DNA of 34,038 nt from WRMS01 sp038562165 (GTDB lineage Bacteria > Bacillota > Peptococcia > DRI-13 > UBA5745). The position numbers and the translations under genes were made by a program. The DNA is taken from contig JBCFAO010000044.1 in the NCBI GenBank assembly GCA_038562165.1, positions 1 through 34,038 of the forward strand, written 5' to 3'. The notes below the pieces were generated by a model. That model was not told the origin of the DNA. It was given only the letters and a program-made list of their open reading frames with translations, and searched no databases. Positions within the stretch are counted from its first letter, which is position 1; every line of letters begins with the position of its first letter. Positions 23,101 to 31,282 of this stretch are shown in pieces.

Positions 23101-23384
23101 AAGAAAAACGCCCCTATATAAACATATAGGGACGAGTCATAACCCGCGGTTCCACCCTGGTTAAGCCCGGGCTTACTGAAGACCCGGACTTCACTTTGGC
23201 GCCGTTAACGCCGGCCAGCGTTCGGTTTTGCCGAAAACTCCCGGGTGGTCCATGCCGGCCCTGCCGAAAACTTCTTACAGCCGGCGGCCTGCAGCACCTA
23301 AAGTGCGGCAGCCTCGCCGAAAGTCTCTCTCTGGCGGCGGTATCCTTCACGTATGTCCCGTTCGACGTTTCTTTGTAATTATAT
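23101..23384 (-). promoter_or_regulatory. T-box riboswitch of thrS
   Basis: On the minus strand the T-box sequence AGGGTGGAACCGCGGG (23143-23158) is followed by a terminator with arms CGTCCCTATAT and ATATAGGGGCG (23109-23134) and TTTTTCTT. The upstream part has the AGAGAGA element and complex GC-rich stems expected for stem I. A tentative threonine specifier ACC, followed by A, lies at 23247-23249. Uncharged tRNA-Thr binding would favour the antiterminator. Frames read across this region are not genes. Confidence 0.92.
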
Positions 23385-23390
23385 GTATGC

Positions 23391-23419
23391 AGTATAGCTC
23401 TACTGCCGTCAAAAGTCAA
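23391..23419 (-). promoter_or_regulatory. promoter of the thrS leader
   Basis: TTGACT (23414-23419), 17 bp, TATACT (23391-23396) on the minus strand. It overlaps the last codons of the upstream gene. Confidence 0.85.
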
Positions 23420-25125
23420 TGAGTAATCTTTTGCATTAGCATTTCGGCGCAGCGTATACCGTCCACCGCCGCCGACATAATCCCGCCTGCGTAGCCGCCC
23501 CCCTCGCCGCAAGGGAAGAGGCCTTTTACTGAGCTTTGGCAGCCGGAGTCCCGCAATATGCGCAAAGGCGAGGAAGAGCGGCTTTCGATGCCGGTCATCA
23601 GGCTTTCCGGCGCCGCAAAGCCCGGCAACTGCCGGTCAAATATGGGCAAGGCTTGGCGTAAGGCCTCTGCGGCGAAATCCGGCAGACAGGCGGCTAAATC
23701 CGCCCCTCTCACTGCCGGCCGGTAAGTAGCGGCAGCGGCCTTGATCTCTTTGGAAGCACGGCCGGCCAAAAAATCAGCCACATATTGAGCAGGAGCAGAG
23801 TAATCGCCACCGCCGGCCCGGAAAGCCAATTGCTCGAATTGGCGCTGGAAAGCTATGCCTCCCAAGGGTCCTGCCTCAGGAAAGTCTGCCGGACTCACGC
23901 TGACCAAGAGGCCGCTGTTGGCGAAATCACTGCTCCGCCGGTGATAGCTCATGCCGTTGGTAACTACTCCTCCCGCCTCGGAAGCCGCCGCTACCACCAA
24001 GCCGCCGGGGCACATGCAGAAGGAATAGACGGACCGGCCAGTGGGCAGATGGCAGGACAGCTTATAATCAGCGGCTCCCAAAGCCGGATGGCCGGCAAAG
24101 CTGCCGTATTGGCAGCGGTCCAGCCATTCCTGGGAATGCTCGATGCGGACGCCGATGGAAAAAGCCTTGGGCTCCATGGCGATTCCCGCTTCATGCAGCA
24201 TAGCGAAGGTGTCTCTGGCACTGTGGCCCAAAGCCAATATGGCGTTGGCAGCCGGTATCTCAATTACCGGCAATCCGCCGCCGGCTTCGGCAGGCTTTCT
24301 TTCTTCCACCTGCAAACCCCGCAGCTGCCCCGACTCAATCCTCAATCCCACAAGACGGTGATTAAAGCGGTATTCACCGCCCAAGCTTTCGATTCTCTGC
24401 CGCAGCCGCAGCAATACCTGCCGCAATCTGTCGGTACCTATGTGGGGCTTGGCCTGATATAGGATTTCCGCCGGCGCCCCGGCCTCAGCCAAGGCTTGCA
24501 GCACCAGACGGCAGCGGCCGTCTTTGATGCCGGTGGTCAGCTTGCCGTCGGAAAAGGTTCCGGCGCCGCCTTCCCCAAATTGTACATTGGCTTCGGAATC
24601 CAAAGGGCCGCCGCCCCAAAAGCCTTCTACCGCTTTTATTCTTTCGGCCAAAGCCGGCCCTCTTTCCAAAAGGATGGGCCGCAAACCGGCCTCCGCCAAA
24701 ACCAGAGCCGCAAAAAGTCCTGCCGGGCCGCTGCCCACGATTACCGGCCGTTCTTCTGCCTTTGGGCTCCTCATCTTGCTCTCGTCTGCCGCCGCTGTAA
24801 GAGGTCTTGCTGCCGAGCCGTTGCCCCCGGCATTCATTGATGGGCCTTCTTCTATTTGCTTCAAATCGGGGAATTTTTTCCGCAGCAGCACTTCCTCTAA
24901 ATTCCCTGTCAAAGCAAAGCGCAGGCTGAATACCAGTTTCACCCTGTCCTTATCCCTGGCGTCTACCGATTGTTTTTCGATGGCCAAGCTAAGAAAATTC
25001 TCCGGCTGCAGCCGGAAAACCTTACAGGCTTTTTCCCGCAAATAGTTCAGGCAGGCTTCTGACCTATAATCCGAAGCTGCATCCGTAGTTTGCAGCACCC
25101 GTTTAATATTGCTCCATAACAGCAT
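23416..25125 (-). CDS. FAD-dependent dehydrogenase-like protein (COG2509 type)
   Basis: The 569-residue protein has a small N-terminal domain (about 1-75, SNIKRVLQ... FLSLAIEKQSVDARDK), a variable linker, then the FAD-binding Rossmann motif VIVGSGPAGLFAALVLAEAGLRPILLERG (about 128-155). It also has the family hallmarks NVQFGEGGAGTFSDGKL, ILALGHSARDTF, CMCPGGLVV and a C-terminal GEGGGYAGGIMSAAVDGIR that closes over FAD. The family is widespread in Firmicutes, but its substrate is not settled. The linker (residues 95-120) is low in complexity and probably disordered. The gene stands alone; a period-10 repeat lies in its upstream region. Confidence 0.88.
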   Translation of the reverse strand: MLLWSNIKRVLQTTDAASDYRSEACLNYLREKACKVFRLQPENFLSLAIEKQSVDARDKDRVKLVFSLRFALTGNLEEVLLRKKFPDLKQIEEGPSMNAGGNGSAARPLTAAADESKMRSPKAEERPVIVGSGPAGLFAALVLAEAGLRPILLERGPALAERIKAVEGFWGGGPLDSEANVQFGEGGAGTFSDGKLTTGIKDGRCRLVLQALAEAGAPAEILYQAKPHIGTDRLRQVLLRLRQRIESLGGEYRFNHRLVGLRIESGQLRGLQVEERKPAEAGGGLPVIEIPAANAILALGHSARDTFAMLHEAGIAMEPKAFSIGVRIEHSQEWLDRCQYGSFAGHPALGAADYKLSCHLPTGRSVYSFCMCPGGLVVAAASEAGGVVTNGMSYHRRSSDFANSGLLVSVSPADFPEAGPLGGIAFQRQFEQLAFRAGGGDYSAPAQYVADFLAGRASKEIKAAAATYRPAVRGADLAACLPDFAAEALRQALPIFDRQLPGFAAPESLMTGIESRSSSPLRILRDSGCQSSVKGLFPCGEGGGYAGGIMSAAVDGIRCAEMLMQKITH

Positions 25126-25160
25126 ACCTTCAAGCCTCCCCTGATGCCGGACTACAGCCG

Positions 25161-25220
25161 GTATCCATATCTATTCGTATCTATTAGTATCCATTAATGC
25201 CTGTTACTATCTATTAATAG
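25161..25220. repeat. six degenerate 10-bp tandem units
   Basis: Six consecutive 10-mers resemble CTATTNGTAT: for example CTATTCGTAT, CTATTAGTAT, CCATTAATGC and CTATTAATAG. They fill the 116-bp gap upstream of the COG2509 gene. The copies vary, so this is an old tandem expansion or an AT-rich promoter region. Confidence 0.6.
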
Positions 25221-25241
25221 GCACATTAGCATTAATCCCTA

Positions 25242-26507
25242 TTAGCCAGCGCTGCGCGGTTTTAAGGATCTGGCTGCCGACCAGCCGGCCAAAAGCCCTG
25301 AAGACCAGGCCCATTGCAGGTTGAAACCGCCGCAGGGACCATCCACATTCAGGATCTCCCCGGCGGCATATAACCCCGGCAGGATTTTAGATTCCATGGT
25401 CAAGGGATTGAATTCGTCAAGGTCAAGCCCGCCCAGGGTCACCTGGGCATTTTGCCAGCCCACGGCTCCTTCCACAGGAAAAGGCCAGCCTTTGATGATA
25501 CCGGCCAAAGCCTCCAGTTCCTCTTTCGTTAGGCTGCCGCAATCCCGGTCCTCCAGTTCCAGATGAATAGCCTTCATTAGCTGAGCCCCTACCATCTTCT
25601 GGAATACGCCGGTAAAAAACTCCTCCAAGGGCCGGCCCGACAACCGCTCCGCCCTTTGCTGCAGTTCCGTAAACAAGTCCGGCATGGAGTATTTAGGCAA
25701 AAGGTCCAGCAGGATCAAATCGCCGTCATACCGGGAAAGCTGGAAGACAGCAATGCCGGAAAGGCCGTATTCCCGGAAAAGGATTTCCCCTGCTTCTTGA
25801 GCCAGCAGCTTTTCCTGGCGGTAGAGGGAGACTGTGCCCGTTACATGGAGGCCGTTCAGGGAAGGCAGACCCAACTGGCGTTGCTGGGCGGCGGGACATT
25901 TAAGTCCGGCCAGTCCCGGATTTAAAGCCGTCACCGTATGGCCGAGATTTTCTGCCAGCTTATAACCGCTGCCATCGCTGCCTAGCTGGGGGGCAGCTTT
26001 GCCGCCGCAGGCCAGGATAACTTTTTCGGCCTGGACCATGCCTGAGGGGGAAGACAAACGAAAGACCCCATCCCAGCGCATGGTCAAAACCTTAAACTCC
26101 GTATAGACGGAGACGTTTTTTTCCTCCATCAAAAGCCGCAGGATATCTACCATGGAAGAAGCTGTGCCGGAAGCGGGATAGAGCCGACCTTCCTCCTCTT
26201 CCGTCATCAGGCCGGATTTGGTGAACCGGTCCACAATATCTTCCGGCGAACAGGCTTGAAAGATGCGCCTGACGAAATCCGGCCGGTTGTAGGCCTTGGC
26301 CGTTATATTTTTATTGCTATAATTGCAGCGGCCATTGCCGGTGGCCAACAGCTTGCGGCCTACCCGCTGGCCGCCTTCCAATACCGCTACCTTGCTGTCA
26401 ATACCCAGGCGGGAAGCTGCGCCGATAGCCGCCATCATGCCGGCAGCTCCCCCGCCCACTACGGCAACATCAAAGATAATCGAAGAATCCACCATTAGAC
26501 TATTCAT
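25242..26507 (-). CDS. BaiN/YhiN-like (HI0933 family) flavoprotein
   Basis: The 421-residue protein has the dinucleotide motif VAVVGGGAAGMMAA near the start, the family signature GRKLLATGNGRCNYSN, RLYPASGTASSMVD, ILACGGKAAPQLGSDGSGY, and the C-terminal GLYAAGEILNVDGPCGGFNLQWAWSSG. These define the HI0933/YhiN group of FAD oxidoreductases, one member of which (BaiN) acts on bile acids; that activity cannot be inferred here. The start overlaps the end of the lipid kinase gene by 8 bp; a second ATG at 26495 with better SD spacing is possible. Last gene of the his-nhaC run. Confidence 0.88.
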   Translation of the reverse strand: MNSLMVDSSIIFDVAVVGGGAAGMMAAIGAASRLGIDSKVAVLEGGQRVGRKLLATGNGRCNYSNKNITAKAYNRPDFVRRIFQACSPEDIVDRFTKSGLMTEEEEGRLYPASGTASSMVDILRLLMEEKNVSVYTEFKVLTMRWDGVFRLSSPSGMVQAEKVILACGGKAAPQLGSDGSGYKLAENLGHTVTALNPGLAGLKCPAAQQRQLGLPSLNGLHVTGTVSLYRQEKLLAQEAGEILFREYGLSGIAVFQLSRYDGDLILLDLLPKYSMPDLFTELQQRAERLSGRPLEEFFTGVFQKMVGAQLMKAIHLELEDRDCGSLTKEELEALAGIIKGWPFPVEGAVGWQNAQVTLGGLDLDEFNPLTMESKILPGLYAAGEILNVDGPCGGFNLQWAWSSGLLAGWSAARSLKPRSAG

Positions 26508-27444
26508 CCTTTCCCATGGTCAAACTCAGCATCCGTTCCTTCACAGGCTGAACAAAATTCATGATTTGCGGCACAACCTCCACCTTCAATTCGGTGGCGC
26601 TGATCAGCTCTCCATCTAAGCTGATAGGTAAAGCCACAGAGGAGCGTATGGTCAAAGACCTAAGCCGCTTATAAGTAATCACGTCAGCCAAAAGAGGGCT
26701 TTCCAGGTGCCGCCCCTCTTTATATATATTAATCAGCCCCGGAATCCGCCGCCGGGACAGCTTTTTGACCAGGATTAAATCCAAAAAGCCATCGTCCACT
26801 TTAGCTCTGGGCGCACCTTCGTAAGCGCCGCCGTAAAACCTGCCGTTAGCCATAACGGCCAACAAGAATTTGTCATCAATATACTGGCCGTCTTCCAACT
26901 CTATGGTAAAGGCATAAGCCGTCTTTTTAAAAAAGCAATAGAGCACCGATAAGCCGTAAGCCGAACTGCCGTGGACAAAAGGCATTTGTTTGAACTTGGC
27001 CATATGCAAAGCAACCTGGGCGTCAAAGCCCACATTGCAGATATTGATACAAAACCGCTGATTGACTTTAAGCAGGTCAATTTTTGACGCTGGGGCTAAA
27101 GCTTGGCGGCCAATATCCCAAAAGGCTTTTTGATTGGAGAAGTTTTTAATAAAGTCATTGCCCGTCCCCCAAGGCAGAGAGGCCACGGACACATGCTCAA
27201 AGCCCGCAGCGCCATTAACCACTTCATTCAGCGTACCGTCGCCGCCACAGGCATAGAAGCGGACCTCGTCCTGATGATGGCGGCAATATTGGTTCACAAA
27301 ATTTGTGGCGTCGCCTACACCCCGGCTAACATAAATTTCCCAGGGCAGCCCCAGCTTATCCATGGCCAGGGCAATAGCGAGTTTTTCTTCTTTTTTGCTG
27401 CCGGCCTGGCCGGCTACCGGATTAACAATAAAGCAATGCTGCAT
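26500..27444 (-). CDS. diacylglycerol kinase family lipid kinase (YegS/DgkB-like)
   Basis: The 314-residue protein shows the family features in order: NPVAGQAGS near the start, the ATP-binding loop ACGGDGTLNEVVNG (about 64-77), ASLPWGTGNDF, NVGFDAQVA, and the C-terminal FLDLILVKK and SLDGE motifs. It phosphorylates a lipid such as diacylglycerol at the membrane surface. The gene starts 3 bp after the acetyltransferase stop and overlaps the flavoprotein start, so the three are co-translated. Confidence 0.93.
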   Translation of the reverse strand: MQHCFIVNPVAGQAGSKKEEKLAIALAMDKLGLPWEIYVSRGVGDATNFVNQYCRHHQDEVRFYACGGDGTLNEVVNGAAGFEHVSVASLPWGTGNDFIKNFSNQKAFWDIGRQALAPASKIDLLKVNQRFCINICNVGFDAQVALHMAKFKQMPFVHGSSAYGLSVLYCFFKKTAYAFTIELEDGQYIDDKFLLAVMANGRFYGGAYEGAPRAKVDDGFLDLILVKKLSRRRIPGLINIYKEGRHLESPLLADVITYKRLRSLTIRSSVALPISLDGELISATELKVEVVPQIMNFVQPVKERMLSLTMGKDE

Positions 27445-27447
27445 AGA

Positions 27448-28290
27448 TCACCCTATATCAAGAGTAGTAAAACCATAAATTTTCTCCAGGGGCTCCTTGG
27501 GGAGTCCGCCCTTATATAATCTGAGCCTGGCGCCCCAGGGGACCATGCCCATGGCAAAAGCCAGGCGGATGGATTGAACATTGGCCTCCGTAATATCCAT
27601 GTAGACCTGTTCGCCAAAGGTCTTAAGAGCCAAGTGGCGCAAAATCTCTTCGGCAAAGCTATGATGCTGGGCAAAAACAGGCCCCAGCCGCCAGCCCCGG
27701 CGGCAGCGGCGCATACAGCCCCAGCCCTGGAGCTTGCCTTCCTTCAGCAGGCAGACGCTTTCCATAGCCGGGGTTTCCAGCCAGGTCTTCAAAAAAGCTT
27801 GCCGGGACAAGCCAAAAAAACCGGCGTCATAATCAGCCAGTTGTCTCAGGTCAATATCCTGGGCAGGATAAATATCCTCACTGAAACGGGCTTCGGAAAA
27901 AATTCTGCCGCCATAACGGATCACATTATAGGCTGCCTGAAAACCGTAGGATTCGTAGAAGCTTTTGCCTTCCGGCAAGCCGTTGATGCCGATAAGCCGG
28001 TGGCCGGCCACCTTCATCCCGTGCTCCCACAAAGCTTTGCCGATGCCCTGACCCCGAAAGGGGGGTAAAACAAAATGATTGCCGATAAAAACCAGCTTGT
28101 CTCCATAATTGACCGCCGATATTCCCCCCACCATGCCCCCTGCTCGTTCGGCCAGAAAAAAGCCTTCTGGGTCTGCCTGATAAAAGGCCACGCCGTCATA
28201 AAGGCCGGGATTCCAGCCCTCTTTATAGGCCACTTCCATGGGAAATACCATTTCCTGAAGATTAAAATTACGAATGGTCAACACCGGCAT
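27448..28290 (-). CDS. GNAT N-acetyltransferase with a second acetyltransferase-like domain
   Basis: The 280-residue protein begins with a GNAT domain whose acetyl-CoA loop reads PPFRGQGIGKALWEHG (about 76-91), followed by GFQAAYNVIRY. The second half (from about 140) has the look of the C-terminal GNAT-like domain found in YitH-type proteins, with WGCMRR, LGPVFAQHHSFAEEIL and MDITEANVQSIRLAFAMGM. The substrate is unknown. It overlaps the nhaC 3' end by 23 bp. Confidence 0.88.
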   Translation of the reverse strand: MPVLTIRNFNLQEMVFPMEVAYKEGWNPGLYDGVAFYQADPEGFFLAERAGGMVGGISAVNYGDKLVFIGNHFVLPPFRGQGIGKALWEHGMKVAGHRLIGINGLPEGKSFYESYGFQAAYNVIRYGGRIFSEARFSEDIYPAQDIDLRQLADYDAGFFGLSRQAFLKTWLETPAMESVCLLKEGKLQGWGCMRRCRRGWRLGPVFAQHHSFAEEILRHLALKTFGEQVYMDITEANVQSIRLAFAMGMVPWGARLRLYKGGLPKEPLEKIYGFTTLDIG

Positions 28291-29632
28291 GACTCCTTTT
28301 TAGCGTATGGTCAATAGTCTTTCTCCACTTTAGCCAGCCGCTGAAAGCATAACAGGCCGGAAAAAGCAAGGGGTAAAAACTCAAAGGTATATACTCCGGC
28401 CCCACTCCCAGCATGGCGGCGGGAACGGTGCTGCAGATATTCCAAGGAACTAAGGGCGAAAACATCATGGCTGTGCTGGCAATACCGAAAGCCAGCAGCT
28501 CCCGTTCTTTCTCCATTTCCTGATCGTATAAGTCCGCCGCAAATTGATTGGTTACCATCATGGCAAAAACCTGGGAAGGGGCAAATAAGCAGGTAATCAG
28601 CGCCGCCAGTGTAACCCCCACTGCCCGGCTGGCTTTTTGGGCCACTTGCCGGATCAGGTTTTTGATGGGATTCAGCATGCCGGTACCTTTAAATAATCCG
28701 CTGTACAAAGCCGATACCAGCAAGATCATCTCCGAATAAGCCATAGACATAATACCGCCGCCGTCCATGACGGTTTTTAACGCCGCCCCCTCCCCCATGC
28801 TGTAGCCAAAAACTATACTTCGCAAAACGCCGGCCGGCGGCTGTCCCTGGATAAGCCAGGCGGCAAAAGCGGCCACAAGGCAGCTAGCGGTAATGGCCCT
28901 GCTGATCTTAACCTTGCATAGAATCAACAGCAACACCACTGCCGCCGGCAGCAATACCCAAGGGCTCATCACAAAGGCCCGGCCCATTTCTTCAATCAGG
29001 GAGCTTTCAATGACAGGGGCCGCCTCCTGGCGGGACAGCAAAATAAAAAGAAGAGAGGCCAGAGCAAAAGGCAGCAAGGCTTGTTTCATCAGCCTGGCAA
29101 TCAACCGGTGAATGGAGGATTTGGTCATTATCGCCACTAAATTTGTGCTGGAAGACATGGGAGAGCAGACATCACCTACGAAGGCGCCGGAGATGATGGC
29201 GCCTGCCGCCAGAGGCAGATTGACCCCGGCAGCTTTGGCCATGACGATAAGAGTCAGGCCCACGGTGCCGGTAGCGCCAAAGGCGGTGCCTAAAAGCAGC
29301 GACATAAGGGCCGTCAGCCAAAAGCAGCAAGGGATAAACCACTGGGGATCAATCAGCCTAGCTCCGTAATAAATAATCATAGCAATGGTGCCGCTGGCCC
29401 GCCAAGAGGCGGTAATGGCGCCGATAGCCAAAAAAACGTATAGAGAATTTAAAGGCAGCTTTATGTCTAAAAGCAGCATCCGCCATAAGACCTTAAACTC
29501 CACCTTGTGATACAAGGTAACGAGGCAAAGCAGGATAATCCCTGCCGTCAACGGATACAATGCCGGAAAACCCATAAAACTGCAAATAATCAGCCCTGCC
29601 ACGATAACAAGCAGGCTGACGGCGGTTATCAT
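28268..29632 (-). CDS. nhaC: NhaC-type Na+/H+ antiporter
   Basis: The 454-residue, strongly hydrophobic protein has roughly a dozen membrane segments. NhaC features include SFMGFPALYPLTAGI near the start, LGTAFGATGTVGLTLIVMAKAAGVN, GAFVGDVCSPMSSSTNL and a late FSPLVPWNICS. It would exchange Na+ (or an organic anion pair, as in MleN) for protons across the membrane. It starts 19 bp after hisE and overlaps the acetyltransferase gene, so it belongs to this operon. The ion is inferred from family only. Confidence 0.9.
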   Translation of the reverse strand: MITAVSLLVIVAGLIICSFMGFPALYPLTAGIILLCLVTLYHKVEFKVLWRMLLLDIKLPLNSLYVFLAIGAITASWRASGTIAMIIYYGARLIDPQWFIPCCFWLTALMSLLLGTAFGATGTVGLTLIVMAKAAGVNLPLAAGAIISGAFVGDVCSPMSSSTNLVAIMTKSSIHRLIARLMKQALLPFALASLLFILLSRQEAAPVIESSLIEEMGRAFVMSPWVLLPAAVVLLLILCKVKISRAITASCLVAAFAAWLIQGQPPAGVLRSIVFGYSMGEGAALKTVMDGGGIMSMAYSEMILLVSALYSGLFKGTGMLNPIKNLIRQVAQKASRAVGVTLAALITCLFAPSQVFAMMVTNQFAADLYDQEMEKERELLAFGIASTAMMFSPLVPWNICSTVPAAMLGVGPEYIPLSFYPLLFPACYAFSGWLKWRKTIDHTLKRSHAGVDHS

Positions 29633-29651
29633 ATAAGCTGCTTCCCTTCTG

Positions 29652-29978
29652 CTAGGAGTCTTTGTTTGTCTGCTTCATGGTCTTTAAATTGCCGATTTTT
29701 TGCCGTCTTTCCTCCAAAAGCTCATAAAGCTCTTCTAAAGGCAGGCCGGTTTCTGCCATTAAAACCAACAAATGATAAATCAGATCGCCGATTTCCGCCT
29801 TTAGCTCATCCCGGCTGCCGTTTTTGGCCGCTATGATCACTTCGGCGGCTTCTTCGCCGCATTTTTTGAGGATTTTGTCCAGGCCTTGTTCAAAAAGATA
29901 ACAAGTATAAGAGCCTTCCGCCGGTTGGGCTTTCCGCTCCAAAACGATTTCATAAAGCTGGTCAATCACCTTGCTCAT
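29652..29978 (-). CDS. hisE: phosphoribosyl-ATP pyrophosphatase
   Basis: HisE converts phosphoribosyl-ATP to phosphoribosyl-AMP, step two of histidine synthesis. I start it at the ATG at 29978 (MSKVIDQLYEIVLERK), which has AGGAGG about 10 nt upstream; the longer frame begins inside hisI. The 108 residues include LDKILKKCGEEAAEVIIAAKN and ELKAEIGDLIYHLLVLM, with the metal-binding Glu and Asp cluster. It follows hisI by 14 bp. Length is normal. Confidence 0.96.
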   Translation of the reverse strand: MSKVIDQLYEIVLERKAQPAEGSYTCYLFEQGLDKILKKCGEEAAEVIIAAKNGSRDELKAEIGDLIYHLLVLMAETGLPLEELYELLEERRQKIGNLKTMKQTNKDS

Positions 29979-29992
29979 GGCTTTTGTGCCTC

Positions 29993-30343
29993 CTATACAA
30001 TTGTATTGAAAAAGCAACTGTGGCTGCCGGTATGGCAAGCCGGTCCCGTCTGCTCCACCCGGATCAGCAGGGTGTCTTTATCACAGTCGCCGGTAATGCT
30101 CACTACTTTTTGAACATGGCCGGAGGTACCCCCTTTATGCCAGAGGCTGGCCCGGGAGCGGCTGTAAAACCAGGTATAGCCCGTATCCAGAGTTTTCAGC
30201 AGACTCTCCTGATTCATGTAGGCCAGCATCAGCACCTGGCCCGTATTGTCTTCCACGATGATGGCCGGAATTAATTCCGCCTTTTGAAAATATTCTGCCG
30301 CCAAAAAATCCGGCGCAACCGGTAATCCTGTTTTTATTTCCAT
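29993..30343 (-). CDS. hisI: phosphoribosyl-AMP cyclohydrolase
   Basis: The 116-residue protein carries VLMLAYMNQESLLKTLDTGYTWFYSRSR, LWHKGGTSG, the metal-binding CDKDTLL, and the zinc Cys in GPACHTGSHSCF. These are the PRA-CH signature motifs. It opens the ring of phosphoribosyl-AMP, step three of the pathway. I chose the ATG at 30343, 6 nt after AGGTG, over a GTG three codons earlier. hisI and hisE are separate here, not fused, and no other his gene is in the window. Confidence 0.96.
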   Translation of the reverse strand: MEIKTGLPVAPDFLAAEYFQKAELIPAIIVEDNTGQVLMLAYMNQESLLKTLDTGYTWFYSRSRASLWHKGGTSGHVQKVVSITGDCDKDTLLIRVEQTGPACHTGSHSCFFNTIV

Positions 30344-30376
30344 TTTTTTCACCTGCCAAATTTAAACACTATACCT

Positions 30377-30405
30377 ATTCTACAACGAAAACTCCAAGAC
30401 TGCAA
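30377..30405 (-). promoter_or_regulatory. promoter of the hisI-hisE-nhaC run
   Basis: TTGCAG (30400-30405), 17 bp, TAGAAT (30377-30382) on the minus strand, 34 bp before the hisI ATG. It is the only good promoter I see for the six genes down to 25242. Confidence 0.75.
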
Positions 30406-30431
30406 AAGAAATTCCCAATACAGGCAACCCC

Positions 30432-30474
30432 AAAAAATAAAAAACCGGTCAGGCAAAAAATTTACCTGGCCGGT
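30432..30474 (-). terminator. terminator after the DUF169 gene
   Basis: On the minus strand ACCGGCCAGG pairs with CCTGACCGGT (one mismatch), followed by TTTTTATTTTTT. It lies just past the DUF169 stop codon. Confidence 0.9.
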
Positions 30475-30480
30475 CTTGCA

Positions 30481-31272
30481 TTATTCCTGGCGCAATCCGC
30501 AGTATTTCTCCAGCTCGTGATAATAAGGCGGGAAGCTGGGCCGTGCATTGAGGCCCGCCACAATGGTGGGAATCCGGGCCACACCCCCTTTATGGGTGGC
30601 GGCCAGGCCTTCCATAACATCCCGGATTTTTGAGGCCGGCATAGCAAAAGCCAGCTCGTCGTCAGCGGTGAGGGCAAATACCCGTTCGCCGCCGCCGGGT
30701 ATAATGACATTGCACTTGTTTTGGATATAAGGAACCACTACCTCGCCGCCGCAGGCTCCCCGGCCGGCAAAACGGGATTCGATGTAACCGCCGGTATTAT
30801 AGAGAGCCCCCTGTACCATCCTGGTAACTTGTGCCGCATTGGCATAAACGACTACCACATCGGGTTCAAAGTCGCTTTTATCAAGAGGGGCCAGCAAGAT
30901 GGCATAAGTGTCCGCCTTACGCATTTTGGGGGTAGTGGCCTGGGTTTTTACGGCGGCTTCATCGTTGCCCGCATAAAGGGGTTTCACCAAGCTGCCGTCT
31001 TTGACAAAATCCGGCTCCTCTTTGTGGCCGAGAATTACCTGGCCCAGAGGGCAAGCCTGGTCCTCTTGACGAAAAGCTATGGCCCAGCCGTATTTGCGGG
31101 CCAAACTCATGCCCTGGCAAAAAGCGATGGGATAACCGAAGTCTCTGGTGGGGACCTTCGTTTTAGGCGGCAGCTCCTCCCCTTCCTTAAGGAATTTTAC
31201 GGCTACCGGAAAAGAGATGGGACGGATATATTGGCTTAATGCCGCGTTTAATTTTTGACAAGTCTCGTTCAT
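30481..31272 (-). CDS. DUF169 family protein
   Basis: The 263-residue soluble protein matches the DUF169 layout: N-terminal ISFPVAVKF, an early FCQGMSLARKYGWAIAF, a Cys in QACPLGQVILG, PDVVVVYANAAQVTRMVQ, and a Cys-Gly rich GRGACGGEVVVPYIQ. The function of this family is not established; it is common in anaerobes. Two or three conserved Cys might bind a metal or cofactor. It starts 10 bp after the fusion gene with AGGAGG, so the two are one operon, and ends with a strong terminator. Confidence 0.88.
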   Translation of the reverse strand: MNETCQKLNAALSQYIRPISFPVAVKFLKEGEELPPKTKVPTRDFGYPIAFCQGMSLARKYGWAIAFRQEDQACPLGQVILGHKEEPDFVKDGSLVKPLYAGNDEAAVKTQATTPKMRKADTYAILLAPLDKSDFEPDVVVVYANAAQVTRMVQGALYNTGGYIESRFAGRGACGGEVVVPYIQNKCNVIIPGGGERVFALTADDELAFAMPASKIRDVMEGLAATHKGGVARIPTIVAGLNARPSFPPYYHELEKYCGLRQE

Positions 31273-31282
31273 TGCAATCCTC

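Noticed and set aside
23114..23512. 132-codon minus-strand frame upstream of thrS
   Set aside because: It covers the T-box RNA and its promoter, whose structure explains the sequence.
23785..24462. 225-codon plus-strand frame within the COG2509 flavoprotein gene
   Set aside because: Antisense shadow of a GC-rich coding region; the minus-strand frame has full family motifs.
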